14,684 nucleotides of DNA from Anoxybacillus sp050480245 (GCA_050480245.1 JBCNEQ010000034.1), one strand, 5' to 3'; counted from the first letter of the stretch, positions 6,929 through 14,138 are shown. Notes: generated from the sequence alone by a model not told the origin. Numbers and translations are program-made.

Positions 6929-7723
6929 ATGAACATCGCTTGCATACAAATGGATATTGCGTTCGGAGCACCCGAAAAAAATAAACAAACCGCCTTGCGC
7001 TACATCGAACAAATCGCTCGTGACGTTGACGTCATCGTTTTGCCTGAACTATGGACGACGGGCTATGATTTAACGAGGCTTACTCATATTGCCGATGAAA
7101 ACGGGGAAGAAACAAAAGCGTTTCTCGCATCCGTTGCGCGCACGTACGATGTGCATATCGTCGGCGGATCGGTCGCGAAAAAAACGAACGAACGAATGAC
7201 AAATACGATGTATGTCGTCCATCGCAACGGCAACATCGTTGGCGAATATAGTAAACTTCATTTGTTCCAATTGATGGACGAACATATGTATTTGCAAGCT
7301 GGAGAAACGATGGGGCTATTTTCGCTCGATGAAACGACGTGTGCCGGCGTCATTTGTTACGACATTCGTTTTCCAGAGTGGATTCGCGCGCATGCGCTAC
7401 ATGGCGCAGAAGTATTGTTTGTCGTCGCCGAATGGCCACTTTCTCGCCTTCATCATTGGCGCACGCTATTAACGGCGCGGGCAATTGAAAATCAATGTTA
7501 CGTCGTCGCTTGCAACCGCGCGGGAAAAGACCCGAACAACGAGTTTGCTGGACATTCGCTGATCATTGATCCGTGGGGAAACATTCTTGCCGAAGGAGAC
7601 GAACAAGAAACGGTCATTGTGGCGAATATCGACATAAACGAAGTGCAAGACGTGCGCGCGCGCATCCCGATTTTTGCCGATCGTCGCCCAGATGTGTATA
7701 AAATTTTTGAAAAAAGGGATTGA
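6929..7723 (+). CDS. mtnU: Carbon-nitrogen hydrolase of methionine salvage (omega-amidase type)
   Basis: This is a 264-residue nitrilase-superfamily amidase. The Glu-Lys-Cys triad is visible: Glu40 in VLPELWTTGYD, Lys109 in GEYSKLHLF and Cys143 in GVICYDIRFPE. The established role for the family member linked to MtnE is hydrolysis of 2-oxoglutaramate, the keto product of glutamine transamination, to 2-oxoglutarate and ammonia. This pulls the MtnE reaction towards methionine. The ATG at 6929 is chosen because GAGGTG (6917-6922) is six bases upstream; the GTG at 6920 lies inside that SD. It is divergent from mtnE. Its TGA stop is part of the -35 hexamer of the mtnK promoter, and no terminator follows. 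Substrate is inferred from context. Confidence 0.92.
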   Translation: MNIACIQMDIAFGAPEKNKQTALRYIEQIARDVDVIVLPELWTTGYDLTRLTHIADENGEETKAFLASVARTYDVHIVGGSVAKKTNERMTNTMYVVHRNGNIVGEYSKLHLFQLMDEHMYLQAGETMGLFSLDETTCAGVICYDIRFPEWIRAHALHGAEVLFVVAEWPLSRLHHWRTLLTARAIENQCYVVACNRAGKDPNNEFAGHSLIIDPWGNILAEGDEQETVIVANIDINEVQDVRARIPIFADRRPDVYKIFEKRD

Positions 7724-7749
7724 CAAACAAGCATAAAGCGATGTATGAT
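7720..7749 (+). promoter_or_regulatory. SigA-type promoter of the mtnKA-ABC operon
   Basis: TTGACA (7720-7725) overlaps the mtnU TGA stop. TATGAT (7744-7749) follows at 18 bp. Transcription should begin near 7756, about 55 nt before the aptamer. Confidence 0.8.
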
Positions 7750-7757
7750 TCGAATCA
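7746..7757. repeat. 12-bp perfect palindrome over the mtnK -10/start region
   Basis: TGATTCGAATCA is self-complementary and covers the last four bases of the -10 hexamer, exactly as the related palindrome TAATTCGAATTA does before mtnW. The second and eleventh positions differ between the two copies in a way that keeps the symmetry. Confidence 0.6.
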
Positions 7758-7810
7758 AGCGAATTCACGAAACTTTTTCACTGTTCAAAACATTTAAATA
7801 ATGATAAACA

Positions 7811-7911
7811 CTCTTATCAAGAGCAGGTGGAGGGACGAGCCCGATGAAGCCCGGCAACCGGCGGATGACGCACGGTGCTAATTCTTGCAGCAGTAGGCTG
7901 AGAGATAAGAG
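7811..7911 (+). promoter_or_regulatory. SAM-I (S-box) riboswitch aptamer, mtnKA leader
   Basis: P1 is CTCTTATC (7811-7818) with GATAAGAG (7904-7911). The S-box core GAGGGACGAGCCC, GATGAAGCCCGGCAACC, GGTGCTAATTC and GAGAGATAAGAGG is intact. A 32-bp block (7829-7860) is identical to plus 5514-5545 in reverse complement, the matching part of the mtnW riboswitch. Binding of S-adenosylmethionine is expected to shut off the kinase, isomerase and the linked transporter. Confidence 0.96.
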
Positions 7912-7930
7912 GTGCGAAGCAAACTTCAAA

Positions 7931-7959
7931 CCTCTTTCGTTCAGCGAAAGAGGTTTTTT
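7931..7959 (+). terminator. SAM-riboswitch expression-platform terminator before mtnK
   Basis: A perfect 9-bp stem, CCTCTTTCG (7931-7939) with CGAAAGAGG (7945-7953), is followed by TTTTTT. The alternative antiterminator pairs AAGAGGT (7907-7913, including the 3' side of P1) with ACCTCTT (7930-7936), and GAAG/CTTC (7916-7919 with 7924-7927) stacks inside it. Confidence 0.92.
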
Positions 7960-7980
7960 ATTTTGGGAGGAGGCATGTGT

Positions 7981-9150
7981 ATGTACGAACCATTGACAGA
8001 ACAAAAAGCGATTGCCCTCGCTGTTCGTTTAGGGCTATTTGGAGAAGATGCGCTTCTTTCAAGTCAAGAAATTGGCGACGGGAACTTAAATCTCGTGTTT
8101 CGCATCGTCAACGAACGAACAAACGACAGCATCATCATTAAACAAGCGTTGCCGTATGCAAAAGTCGTTGGCGAAAGCTGGCCGCTTACATTAAAACGGG
8201 CAACGATCGAAAGCCAAGCGTTGCGCACGTTCGCTAGCTACGTTCCTCACTATGTTCCGAAAGTGTACTATTCCGATGAGACTTTAGCTATTACAGTGAT
8301 GGAAGATTTGTCGCATTTACAAATTGCACGCCGCGGGCTGATCGAAGGAAAAACGTTCCCGCGTTTATCGGAACATATCGGCGAATTTGTCGCCAAAACA
8401 GCGTTTTACACGTCGGATTTCGGCATGAATCAACAACAAAAAAAGAAGCTTGCGCAGCAATTTACAAACCCTGAACTATGTAAAATTACGGAAGATCTCG
8501 TCTTTACCGACCCGTTTTTTGACCATGACACGAACAACTTTGAGGCAGAGCTTCGTACAGACGTCGAACAACTTTGGCAAGATGATGTGCTTCGGCGCGA
8601 AACAGCGAAATTAAAACGGCTCTTTTTAACGAAAGCGGATGTGTTGCTTCATGGTGATTTACATACCGGAAGCATTTTTGCAAGCGACGATGAAACGAAA
8701 GTGATCGATCCGGAGTTTGCCTTTTACGGTCCGATCGGCTTTGATTTAGGGCAATTTTTTGCCAATTTACTATTAAACGCCCTCTCTCGCTATGAGAGCG
8801 AACGCGCACCGCTCTTTGCTCATATTGAAAAAACGTGGGACGTCTTTGCCCGCACGTTTGCTGAGCTTTGGCGCGAAAGCAACGAACCGTATGCGCGCGT
8901 TTCTTTCGTGCTCGATGACATCGTAAACGACGCGCTCGCTGAGGCGATCGGCTTTGCAGGCTGTGAAGTCATTCGCCGCACGATCGGTTTAGCGCATGTG
9001 GCGGACCTCGATGAATTGCCGCTTGAACGCCGGCTTGACGCCAAACGTCATGCACTCCGTCTCGGACGTGAACTCATCGTGCAGCGAAACAAATTAACGA
9101 CCAAAGATTTCAAACGTCTTGTACAACAAACGGTGCATGTCAACAGCTAG
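7981..9150 (+). CDS. mtnK: S-methyl-5-thioribose kinase
   Basis: MtnK phosphorylates methylthioribose with ATP to give methylthioribose 1-phosphate, the entry step from free MTR. The 389-residue protein has an aminoglycoside-phosphotransferase fold. The Brenner motif LLHGDLHTGSI contains the catalytic base Asp226, and VIDPEFAFYGP (Asp243, Glu245) gives the metal-binding residues in place of the kinase DFG. EIGDGNLN near the N-terminus is the nucleotide loop, and IIKQALPYAKVVGESWPLT matches the family closely. The ATG at 7981 has GGGAGGAGG (7965-7973) 7 bp upstream. The ATG at 7975 is too close to that SD, and longer in-frame reading would run through the riboswitch terminator. mtnA follows after 10 bp. 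Confidence 0.96.
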   Translation: MYEPLTEQKAIALAVRLGLFGEDALLSSQEIGDGNLNLVFRIVNERTNDSIIIKQALPYAKVVGESWPLTLKRATIESQALRTFASYVPHYVPKVYYSDETLAITVMEDLSHLQIARRGLIEGKTFPRLSEHIGEFVAKTAFYTSDFGMNQQQKKKLAQQFTNPELCKITEDLVFTDPFFDHDTNNFEAELRTDVEQLWQDDVLRRETAKLKRLFLTKADVLLHGDLHTGSIFASDDETKVIDPEFAFYGPIGFDLGQFFANLLLNALSRYESERAPLFAHIEKTWDVFARTFAELWRESNEPYARVSFVLDDIVNDALAEAIGFAGCEVIRRTIGLAHVADLDELPLERRLDAKRHALRLGRELIVQRNKLTTKDFKRLVQQTVHVNS

Positions 9151-9160
9151 GAGGAAAATG

Positions 9161-10195
9161 ATGAAATCGGTACAATGGCACGATACACATATAACGATTT
9201 TAAACCAACAAGCGTTGCCTCATAAGACTGAATATTTAGAGTTAAAAAATATAAAAGACGTATGGGACGCCATCGTCACGTTAAAAGTGCGCGGGGCGCC
9301 AGCGATCGGCATGACGGCCGCATTCGGGTTAGCGCTGGCGGCGAAATCGTATGAAACGAACGACTTGGCACAATTTCACGCCAACTTAAAGCGCGACCGC
9401 GACTATTTAGCAAGCTCGCGCCCGACCGCCGTCAATTTATTTTGGGCGCTTGACCGGCTTATGAAAAGCGTCGCAAACGCCACATCCGTCAACGAGGCGA
9501 AAACGACGCTTATTCATGAAGCGATTTGCATGCAAGTGGAAGATGAAGACGTCTGCCGCCGCATCGGCGAACACGCCCTCTCGCTTTTCAAAGACGGCGA
9601 CCGCATCATGACGATTTGCAACGCGGGGGCGATTGCGACAGCCCGTTACGGTACAGCGCTTGCCCCGTTTCATTTAGCGAAAGAAAAAGGCATTTCGCTT
9701 CATGCGTACGCTTGCGAAACACGACCGGTGTTACAAGGGGCAAGACTCACGACATGGGAGCTTTCACAAGCTGGTGTCGATGTGACGCTCATTACGGATA
9801 ACATGGCGGCACAAACGATGAAAGCAAAGCACATTTCCGCTGTCATCGTCGGGGCGGACCGCATCGCTGCCAACGGTGATACAGCGAACAAAATCGGCAC
9901 GTTCGGCTTAGCTATTTTGGCGAACGCGTTCAACATTCCATTTTATGTCGCCGCTCCGCTATCGACGATCGACTTACAAACGAAAACAGGCGACGACATT
10001 CCGATTGAAGAACGAGCGAAAGAAGAAGTCACACATATCGGCGACGTGCGCATCGCACCGGATGTGAACGTCTACAATCCGGCATTTGATGTCACACCGC
10101 ATGAACTCATTACCGGCATTATTACTGAAAAAGGTATCGTGTCCGGCGATTATGAAACGAAGCTACCGACATTATTTGAGGAGGTTTTTGCATGA
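9161..10195 (+). CDS. mtnA: S-methyl-5-thioribose-1-phosphate isomerase
   Basis: MtnA converts the aldose methylthioribose 1-phosphate to methylthioribulose 1-phosphate, the substrate of MtnB. The protein is 344 residues, of the eIF2B-alpha/beta/delta-like isomerase family. The catalytic Cys153 (TICNAGAIATARYG) and Asp233 (IVGADRIAANGDTANKIGT) are both present, 80 residues apart as in the B. subtilis enzyme. The N-terminal VRGAPAIG substrate loop is intact. The ATG at 9161 is six bases from AGGAGG (9149-9154); the adjacent ATG at 9158 is possible but only three bases away. Its stop overlaps the next start as ATGA, coupling it to the ABC transporter lipoprotein. Confidence 0.96.
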   Translation: MKSVQWHDTHITILNQQALPHKTEYLELKNIKDVWDAIVTLKVRGAPAIGMTAAFGLALAAKSYETNDLAQFHANLKRDRDYLASSRPTAVNLFWALDRLMKSVANATSVNEAKTTLIHEAICMQVEDEDVCRRIGEHALSLFKDGDRIMTICNAGAIATARYGTALAPFHLAKEKGISLHAYACETRPVLQGARLTTWELSQAGVDVTLITDNMAAQTMKAKHISAVIVGADRIAANGDTANKIGTFGLAILANAFNIPFYVAAPLSTIDLQTKTGDDIPIEERAKEEVTHIGDVRIAPDVNVYNPAFDVTPHELITGIITEKGIVSGDYETKLPTLFEEVFA

Positions 10196-11310
10196 GAAAC
10201 ATATGGGCAATGATCGTGCTTTTATTCGCGCTATTAGTCGGGTGCACGAATGAACAAGACGCCGTCTCAAAACCGACAGAGCAGCCGAAAGAAGAAACGA
10301 AACAAACGAACGAAACAACTGAAACCGCAGCCGACATTCCACCCGCACTAAACAAACCAATAAAAATTGCGGCAATTATGCAAATGTCGATCGGTACGTT
10401 TTCATCGCAATACATCGCAGGCGTGAAAGAACAAGTCGCGAAATTTGGCGGTGACGTGCAAATTTATAACGCTGATAACGATTTAACGAAAATGGCATCG
10501 TACGTCGAAACGGCGATCAACCAAAACGTCGATGCGATTTTATTAGACCACGGGCGCGCGGATGCGCTAAAAGCACCGGTTGAAAAAGCGCTCGCCAAAG
10601 GCATTCACGTCGTCGCGTTCGATAACGACTTAAACATTCCAGGTGTAACCGTCATTGACCAAGACGATTACAGCCTAGCATGGAAAACGTTAAAAACGTT
10701 AGCGGAAGATTTAAACGGTGAAGGAGAAATCGTCACCATTTGGGTCGGTGGCTTTACGCCGATGGAACGCCGCCACGTCATTTACGAAGCATTTCAAAAA
10801 CGGTATCCGAATATTAAAGAAGTAGCGAAATTCGGCACCGCAAGCGCCAATACTGCTTTAGATACACAAACGCAAATGGAAGCGATTTTGAAAAAATATC
10901 CGAACAAAGGCGACATCGACGCAGTGTTTGCGACATGGGATGAGTTCGCCAAAGGAGCGACGCGCGCCATTCAACAAGCGGGCCGAACAGAAATTAAAGT
11001 GTACGGCATCGACTTAAGCGATGAAGATTTACAAATCATTCAACAACCAAATAGCCCATGGGTCGCAACAACGGCAACTGATCCAGCCGAAGTCGGCCGC
11101 GTTCAAGTGCGCTTTGCGTATCAAAAAATTGCCGGGGAAAAAACACCAAACATTTATTCACTTGAGCCGCATTTAGTGAAACGCTCCGACTTGCCAAATA
11201 CGTCGATTACGATGAACGAGTTGCACAACTACATTCCGGGCTGGGGACAGTCGAATGTTGCTGTTTCTCCATGGATGAAAACGCTCGAGGAAAAGGTGAA
11301 AAAACAATGA
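10192..11310 (+). CDS. Sugar-type ABC transporter substrate-binding lipoprotein (candidate methylthioribose binder)
   Basis: This 372-residue protein starts with a lipoprotein signal (MRNIWAMIVLLFALLVGC) with lipobox LVGC, so Cys18 should be lipid-anchored on the outer face of the membrane. A Glu/Lys/Thr-rich linker follows (about 19-50), then a class I periplasmic-binding fold like RbsB/LsrB (about 56-355). Family patterns include VDAILLDHGRADALKAPVEKAL, IHVVAFDNDLNIPG and VFATWDEFAKGATRAI, which correspond to hinge and ligand-facing loops. The SD GAGGAGGT (10178-10185) lies 6 bp before the ATG, which overlaps the mtnA stop. Co-transcription with mtnK and mtnA under a SAM riboswitch makes methylthioribose the leading ligand. 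Ribose, 5-deoxyribose or AI-2-like sugars are alternatives. Confidence 0.88.
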   Translation: MRNIWAMIVLLFALLVGCTNEQDAVSKPTEQPKEETKQTNETTETAADIPPALNKPIKIAAIMQMSIGTFSSQYIAGVKEQVAKFGGDVQIYNADNDLTKMASYVETAINQNVDAILLDHGRADALKAPVEKALAKGIHVVAFDNDLNIPGVTVIDQDDYSLAWKTLKTLAEDLNGEGEIVTIWVGGFTPMERRHVIYEAFQKRYPNIKEVAKFGTASANTALDTQTQMEAILKKYPNKGDIDAVFATWDEFAKGATRAIQQAGRTEIKVYGIDLSDEDLQIIQQPNSPWVATTATDPAEVGRVQVRFAYQKIAGEKTPNIYSLEPHLVKRSDLPNTSITMNELHNYIPGWGQSNVAVSPWMKTLEEKVKKQ

Positions 11311-12800
11311 GCGGTTTACGCATGAAACAAATCGTCCATGCGTTTGGCGATGTGGTCGTATTAAACGGCGTGAACTTTCATGTCCAACCGGGCGAAGTTC
11401 ACGCCCTTTTAGGTATGAACGGAGCAGGGAAAAGCACGTTAATGAACATTTTAGCTGGCGTCTTGCAGCCGACGGGCGGAACGATTGAAATAGACGGAAA
11501 GACGCATACATTTTCTTCCCCGAAAGATGCGAAACAGGCAGGCATCGGACATGTCGTGCAAGAAGTCGATGCGGCATTATTCCCTGCTTTGTCCGTGTAT
11601 GAAAATATTCTCGCTGAACAAATTGTCACGCAAAAACATATGTTCGTTTCAAAAACGAAAAAGCGCGAAGATGTTTTACAGCTGCTTGAGCGCGTCGGCT
11701 TAGCGCATTTGTCGCCTGATGCGGCGGTGCAAACGTGCACGCTTCATGAAAAACAGCTCATTTTACTTGCGCGCGTTCTTTCTTCTTCCGCTCGCTACAT
11801 TATTTTAGATGAGCCAACCGCCTCGTTAAGCGAAGAAGAAACGAAACGACTATTCGCGATGATCGAACAGCTAAAAGCGCAAGGGGTGTCTTTTATTTAC
11901 ATTTCGCATAAATTGCACGAAGTGAAACGCATATGCGATCGCGTGACGATTTTACGAGACGGTACCGTCGTTTACGAAGGCGATGTGTCGCTCACGACAG
12001 AAGACATCGTGCGCCATATGGTCGGACGGCAAACGGAGGTGCGCAATGAGCGTGTGCGCAACATAAGCAAAGAAACGATTTTTGAAGTAAAACAATTGTA
12101 CATTCCAAAAACGAACACGACGGTCGATCTTGCTGTTCGGCGTGGTGAAATTGTCGGCATCGCCGGCCTCGTTGGCGCTGGAAAAACAGAACTCGCCGAA
12201 AGTATGATCGCTCACGTAAAAACGACAGGCGAACGCATATTGAATGGAAAAAAGCAAACGTGGAACTCGCCAAAAGACGCGATTGAAGCGGGCGTTTGTT
12301 TCATTCCTGAAGAACGGCGAAAACAAGGGCTTTTTATGAACGAAACAGTTGAAAAAAATATCACGGTGCGTTTATTGTCAAATATCACCCCATGGCAATG
12401 GATCGACAAACGACGGGAGCGCTCGATCGCCACAAGCATGATTTCATCGTTACATATTCGTCCGTCCTCGCCGACGGCGCTTGTGAAAAACTTAAGCGGC
12501 GGCAATCAACAAAAAGTCGTCATCGGGAAATGGCTACAAACGAATGGCGATGTCTTTATTTTTGATGAGCCGACAAAAGGCATTGACGTACACGCGAAAG
12601 AAGAAGTATTTGCCATCATTCGCTCGCTTGCTGAAAAAGGAAAAGCAATCATTTACTTAACGAGCGAGTGTCAAGAACTGCTTCATATCGCCGATACAAT
12701 TTACATCATGGTCGACGGACGCTTCGTCAAAAAAATGGACGCACACGAGGCGACATATGAACAGCTCGTCTATGACATGACAGGGGGTGGAATAGGATGA
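11307..12800 (+). CDS. Sugar-type (CUT2) ABC transporter ATPase with two ABC domains
   Basis: This 497-residue protein is a tandem ATPase like RbsA/XylG that powers the importer. Domain 1 (about 1-240) has Walker A GMNGAGKST (36-44) and Walker B YIILDEPTASL, but its signature is degenerate (TLHEKQLILLARVL in place of LSGGQ). Domain 2 (about 250-497) has GLVGAGKT (287-294), a canonical signature LSGGNQQKVVIGKWL from residue 396, and FDEPTKGID. A weakened first signature is common in CUT2 ATPases, but LHEKQ is further from consensus than usual. Both ends overlap neighbours by ATGA, with the lipoprotein before and the permease after. An upstream in-frame extension to 11271 is rejected because it lies inside the lipoprotein gene. 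Confidence 0.93.
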   Translation: MSGLRMKQIVHAFGDVVVLNGVNFHVQPGEVHALLGMNGAGKSTLMNILAGVLQPTGGTIEIDGKTHTFSSPKDAKQAGIGHVVQEVDAALFPALSVYENILAEQIVTQKHMFVSKTKKREDVLQLLERVGLAHLSPDAAVQTCTLHEKQLILLARVLSSSARYIILDEPTASLSEEETKRLFAMIEQLKAQGVSFIYISHKLHEVKRICDRVTILRDGTVVYEGDVSLTTEDIVRHMVGRQTEVRNERVRNISKETIFEVKQLYIPKTNTTVDLAVRRGEIVGIAGLVGAGKTELAESMIAHVKTTGERILNGKKQTWNSPKDAIEAGVCFIPEERRKQGLFMNETVEKNITVRLLSNITPWQWIDKRRERSIATSMISSLHIRPSSPTALVKNLSGGNQQKVVIGKWLQTNGDVFIFDEPTKGIDVHAKEEVFAIIRSLAEKGKAIIYLTSECQELLHIADTIYIMVDGRFVKKMDAHEATYEQLVYDMTGGGIG

Positions 12801-13756
12801 AATTTTTATATAAATACGGAACGATACTCGCCATCATCATTGTCATCGCTTTTTTTAGCTTCTCGCTCGATTCGTTTTTCACGTACGCCAATTTTAGCGA
12901 CATTTTGCGCTCTATTTCGATTGTGACGCTCGTTGCGATCGGCATTACGTTTTCGTTAATTGTCGATGGATTCGATTTATCGGTCGGCTCAACGGTCAGT
13001 TTAGCGACGATCGCAAGCGCCTCCGCGCTCGTTTTACATCGTCAAGAACTTTTCGTAGCCCTTGCCGTTCCGCTTCTTCTCGGAGCGCTCGTTGGGCTGC
13101 TCAATGCGTTTCTCATTATTCGCCTTCGCTTGCCCGATTTATTAGCGACGTTAGCGGTCATGTATATCGTCAACGGCGCGCAGCTCACATATACGAAAGG
13201 ATTTTCGATTTATAACGATATGCCGCTTCCAGAAGGCGGCGTGGCGCCGGGTAAATTTATTCCATCGTTTTTATTTATCGGACAAGGGGAACTGTTTGGC
13301 GTCCCGTTTTCCGTATTGCTTATGCTTTTGCTTGTCATCGTCGCTCATCTTTTTTTAACATATACAAAAACAGGGCGTTTATTTTATATGACGGGGGAAA
13401 ATCGCGAAGCGGCCCGTCTCACCGGCATTCCTGTTGACCGCTACCGCACGTATGCGTATATCATCAGCGGCGTGTTTGCTGCTCTAGGCGGCATTGTGCT
13501 TGCTTCACGCATCGGCACAGGACAAGTGTCCGCGGGCGCATCACTATTAATGGACGGCGTCGCTGCTGCCTTTATCGGTTTTTCTGTTTTTGGAGCTGGC
13601 AAACCAAACGTCATCGGCACGTTGCTCGGTTCGATTTTCATTGGCGTATTGTTAAATGGGCTGACGATGATGAACGTCCCGTACTACGCCCAAGATATGA
13701 TAAAAGGAGCACTGTTAATTTTTGCACTTGCGTTGTCCCATATCGTGAAAAAATGA
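12797..13756 (+). CDS. Sugar-type (CUT2) ABC transporter permease
   Basis: This 319-residue membrane protein of the BPD_transp_2/RbsC family forms the pore of the importer. About nine to ten hydrophobic helices are visible. Family marks are DGFDLSVGSTVSLATIASA after helix 2, LRLPDLLATLAVMYIVNG, the cytoplasmic coupling segment TGENREAARLTGIPVDRYR, and GVAAAFIGFSVFGAGKPN. The ATG overlaps the ATPase stop (ATGA). Only one permease gene is seen before an insertion sequence begins about 13 bp after its stop. CUT2 importers often use a homodimer, so the system may be complete, although some CUT2 operons have a second permease that could lie beyond the insertion. Confidence 0.92.
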   Translation: MKFLYKYGTILAIIIVIAFFSFSLDSFFTYANFSDILRSISIVTLVAIGITFSLIVDGFDLSVGSTVSLATIASASALVLHRQELFVALAVPLLLGALVGLLNAFLIIRLRLPDLLATLAVMYIVNGAQLTYTKGFSIYNDMPLPEGGVAPGKFIPSFLFIGQGELFGVPFSVLLMLLLVIVAHLFLTYTKTGRLFYMTGENREAARLTGIPVDRYRTYAYIISGVFAALGGIVLASRIGTGQVSAGASLLMDGVAAAFIGFSVFGAGKPNVIGTLLGSIFIGVLLNGLTMMNVPYYAQDMIKGALLIFALALSHIVKK

Positions 13757-13776
13757 GCCCACCTTATGCTGATATG

Positions 13777-13839
13777 ATCCCCTTATAGTAGACAGAAAAA
13801 AGAAAGACAATTAATCTGTCTACTATGGAGGGGATTTTT
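13777..13839 (+). terminator. Terminator-like hairpin at the IS left end, covering the orfA SD
   Basis: ATCCCCT (13777-13783) pairs with AGGGGAT (13829-13835), and TAGTAGACAG (13786-13795) pairs with CTGTCTACTA (13816-13825). A small TA/TGG internal loop separates them and a 20-nt loop closes the top. TTTTT (13835-13839) follows directly. The orfA SD (GGAGGGG, 13827-13833) lies within the 3' arm. Transcripts entering from the upstream operon would fold this structure. Confidence 0.7.
13789..13817 (+). promoter_or_regulatory. Possible transposase promoter inside the IS left end
   Basis: TAGACA (13789-13794) is a good -35 and is 17 bp from TAATCT (13812-13817), a weak -10. A transcript from it would start near 13824, after the 5' arm of the hairpin, so it would keep the orfA SD unpaired. 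Confidence 0.35.
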
Positions 13840-13841
13840 CT

Positions 13842-14138
13842 ATGGGGAAAATACGAAAAACATATGATGTAAAGTTTAAAAAGAAAGCAGTGGATTTATA
13901 TTTGAAAGAGGGCATGGGCTACAAAACAGTGGCTAAAGAATTAGGGATTGATCATTCCATGGTACGTCGATGGGTCAAATATTATGAACAGGAAGGAATA
14001 CAAGGTCTAGAGGAAAAACGAGGGAAGGCAAAAGGACCAAGCAAAGGAAGACCGAGAACTCGTCCAGAAGATCCTGAAACGGAAATCAAGCGTCTTGAGG
14101 CGGAAGTAGAGATGCTAAAAAAGCTTTTAAAGATGTGA
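13842..14138 (+). CDS. IS3-family transposase OrfA (DNA-binding subunit)
   Basis: This 98-residue protein carries the helix-turn-helix that binds the IS ends: KFKKKAVDLYLKEGMGYKTV then AKELGIDHSMVRRWVKYYEQ (about 12-50). A basic linker (GKAKGPSKGRPRTRP) and a C-terminal leucine-zipper-like helix (EIKRLEAEVEMLKKLLKM, about 81-98) follow, the usual place for multimerisation. The SD GGAGGGG lies about 8 bp before the ATG. The slippery run A-AAA-AAG (14117-14123) comes just before the stop. The product is OrfA alone, or the N-terminus of the OrfAB transposase after a -1 frameshift. Confidence 0.93.
   Translation: MGKIRKTYDVKFKKKAVDLYLKEGMGYKTVAKELGIDHSMVRRWVKYYEQEGIQGLEEKRGKAKGPSKGRPRTRPEDPETEIKRLEAEVEMLKKLLKM
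14117..14123 (+). other. Programmed -1 ribosomal frameshift site (A-AAA-AAG)
   Basis: In the orfA frame the codons are CTA AAA AAG, so the heptamer A AAA AAG is in the right phase for a -1 slip into the orfB frame. An SD-like TGAGG (14096-14100) lies 16 bases upstream, a spacing known to stimulate -1 slippage in bacterial IS elements. The orfA stop (14136-14138) follows 12 bases later. Confidence 0.8.

Noticed and set aside
7912..7980. mtnK starting upstream of 7981
   Set aside because: This extension would translate the riboswitch terminator stem. A strong SD and the family N-terminus support 7981.
7765..8004. Small minus-strand ORF over the mtnK leader
   Set aside because: Same reason: the apparent similarity to the ORF near 5400 comes from the duplicated S-box core, not a protein family.
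11173..11577. 134-residue minus-strand ORF across the lipoprotein/ATPase junction
   Set aside because: It runs antisense to two well-supported genes, and its composition is that of a shadow frame.
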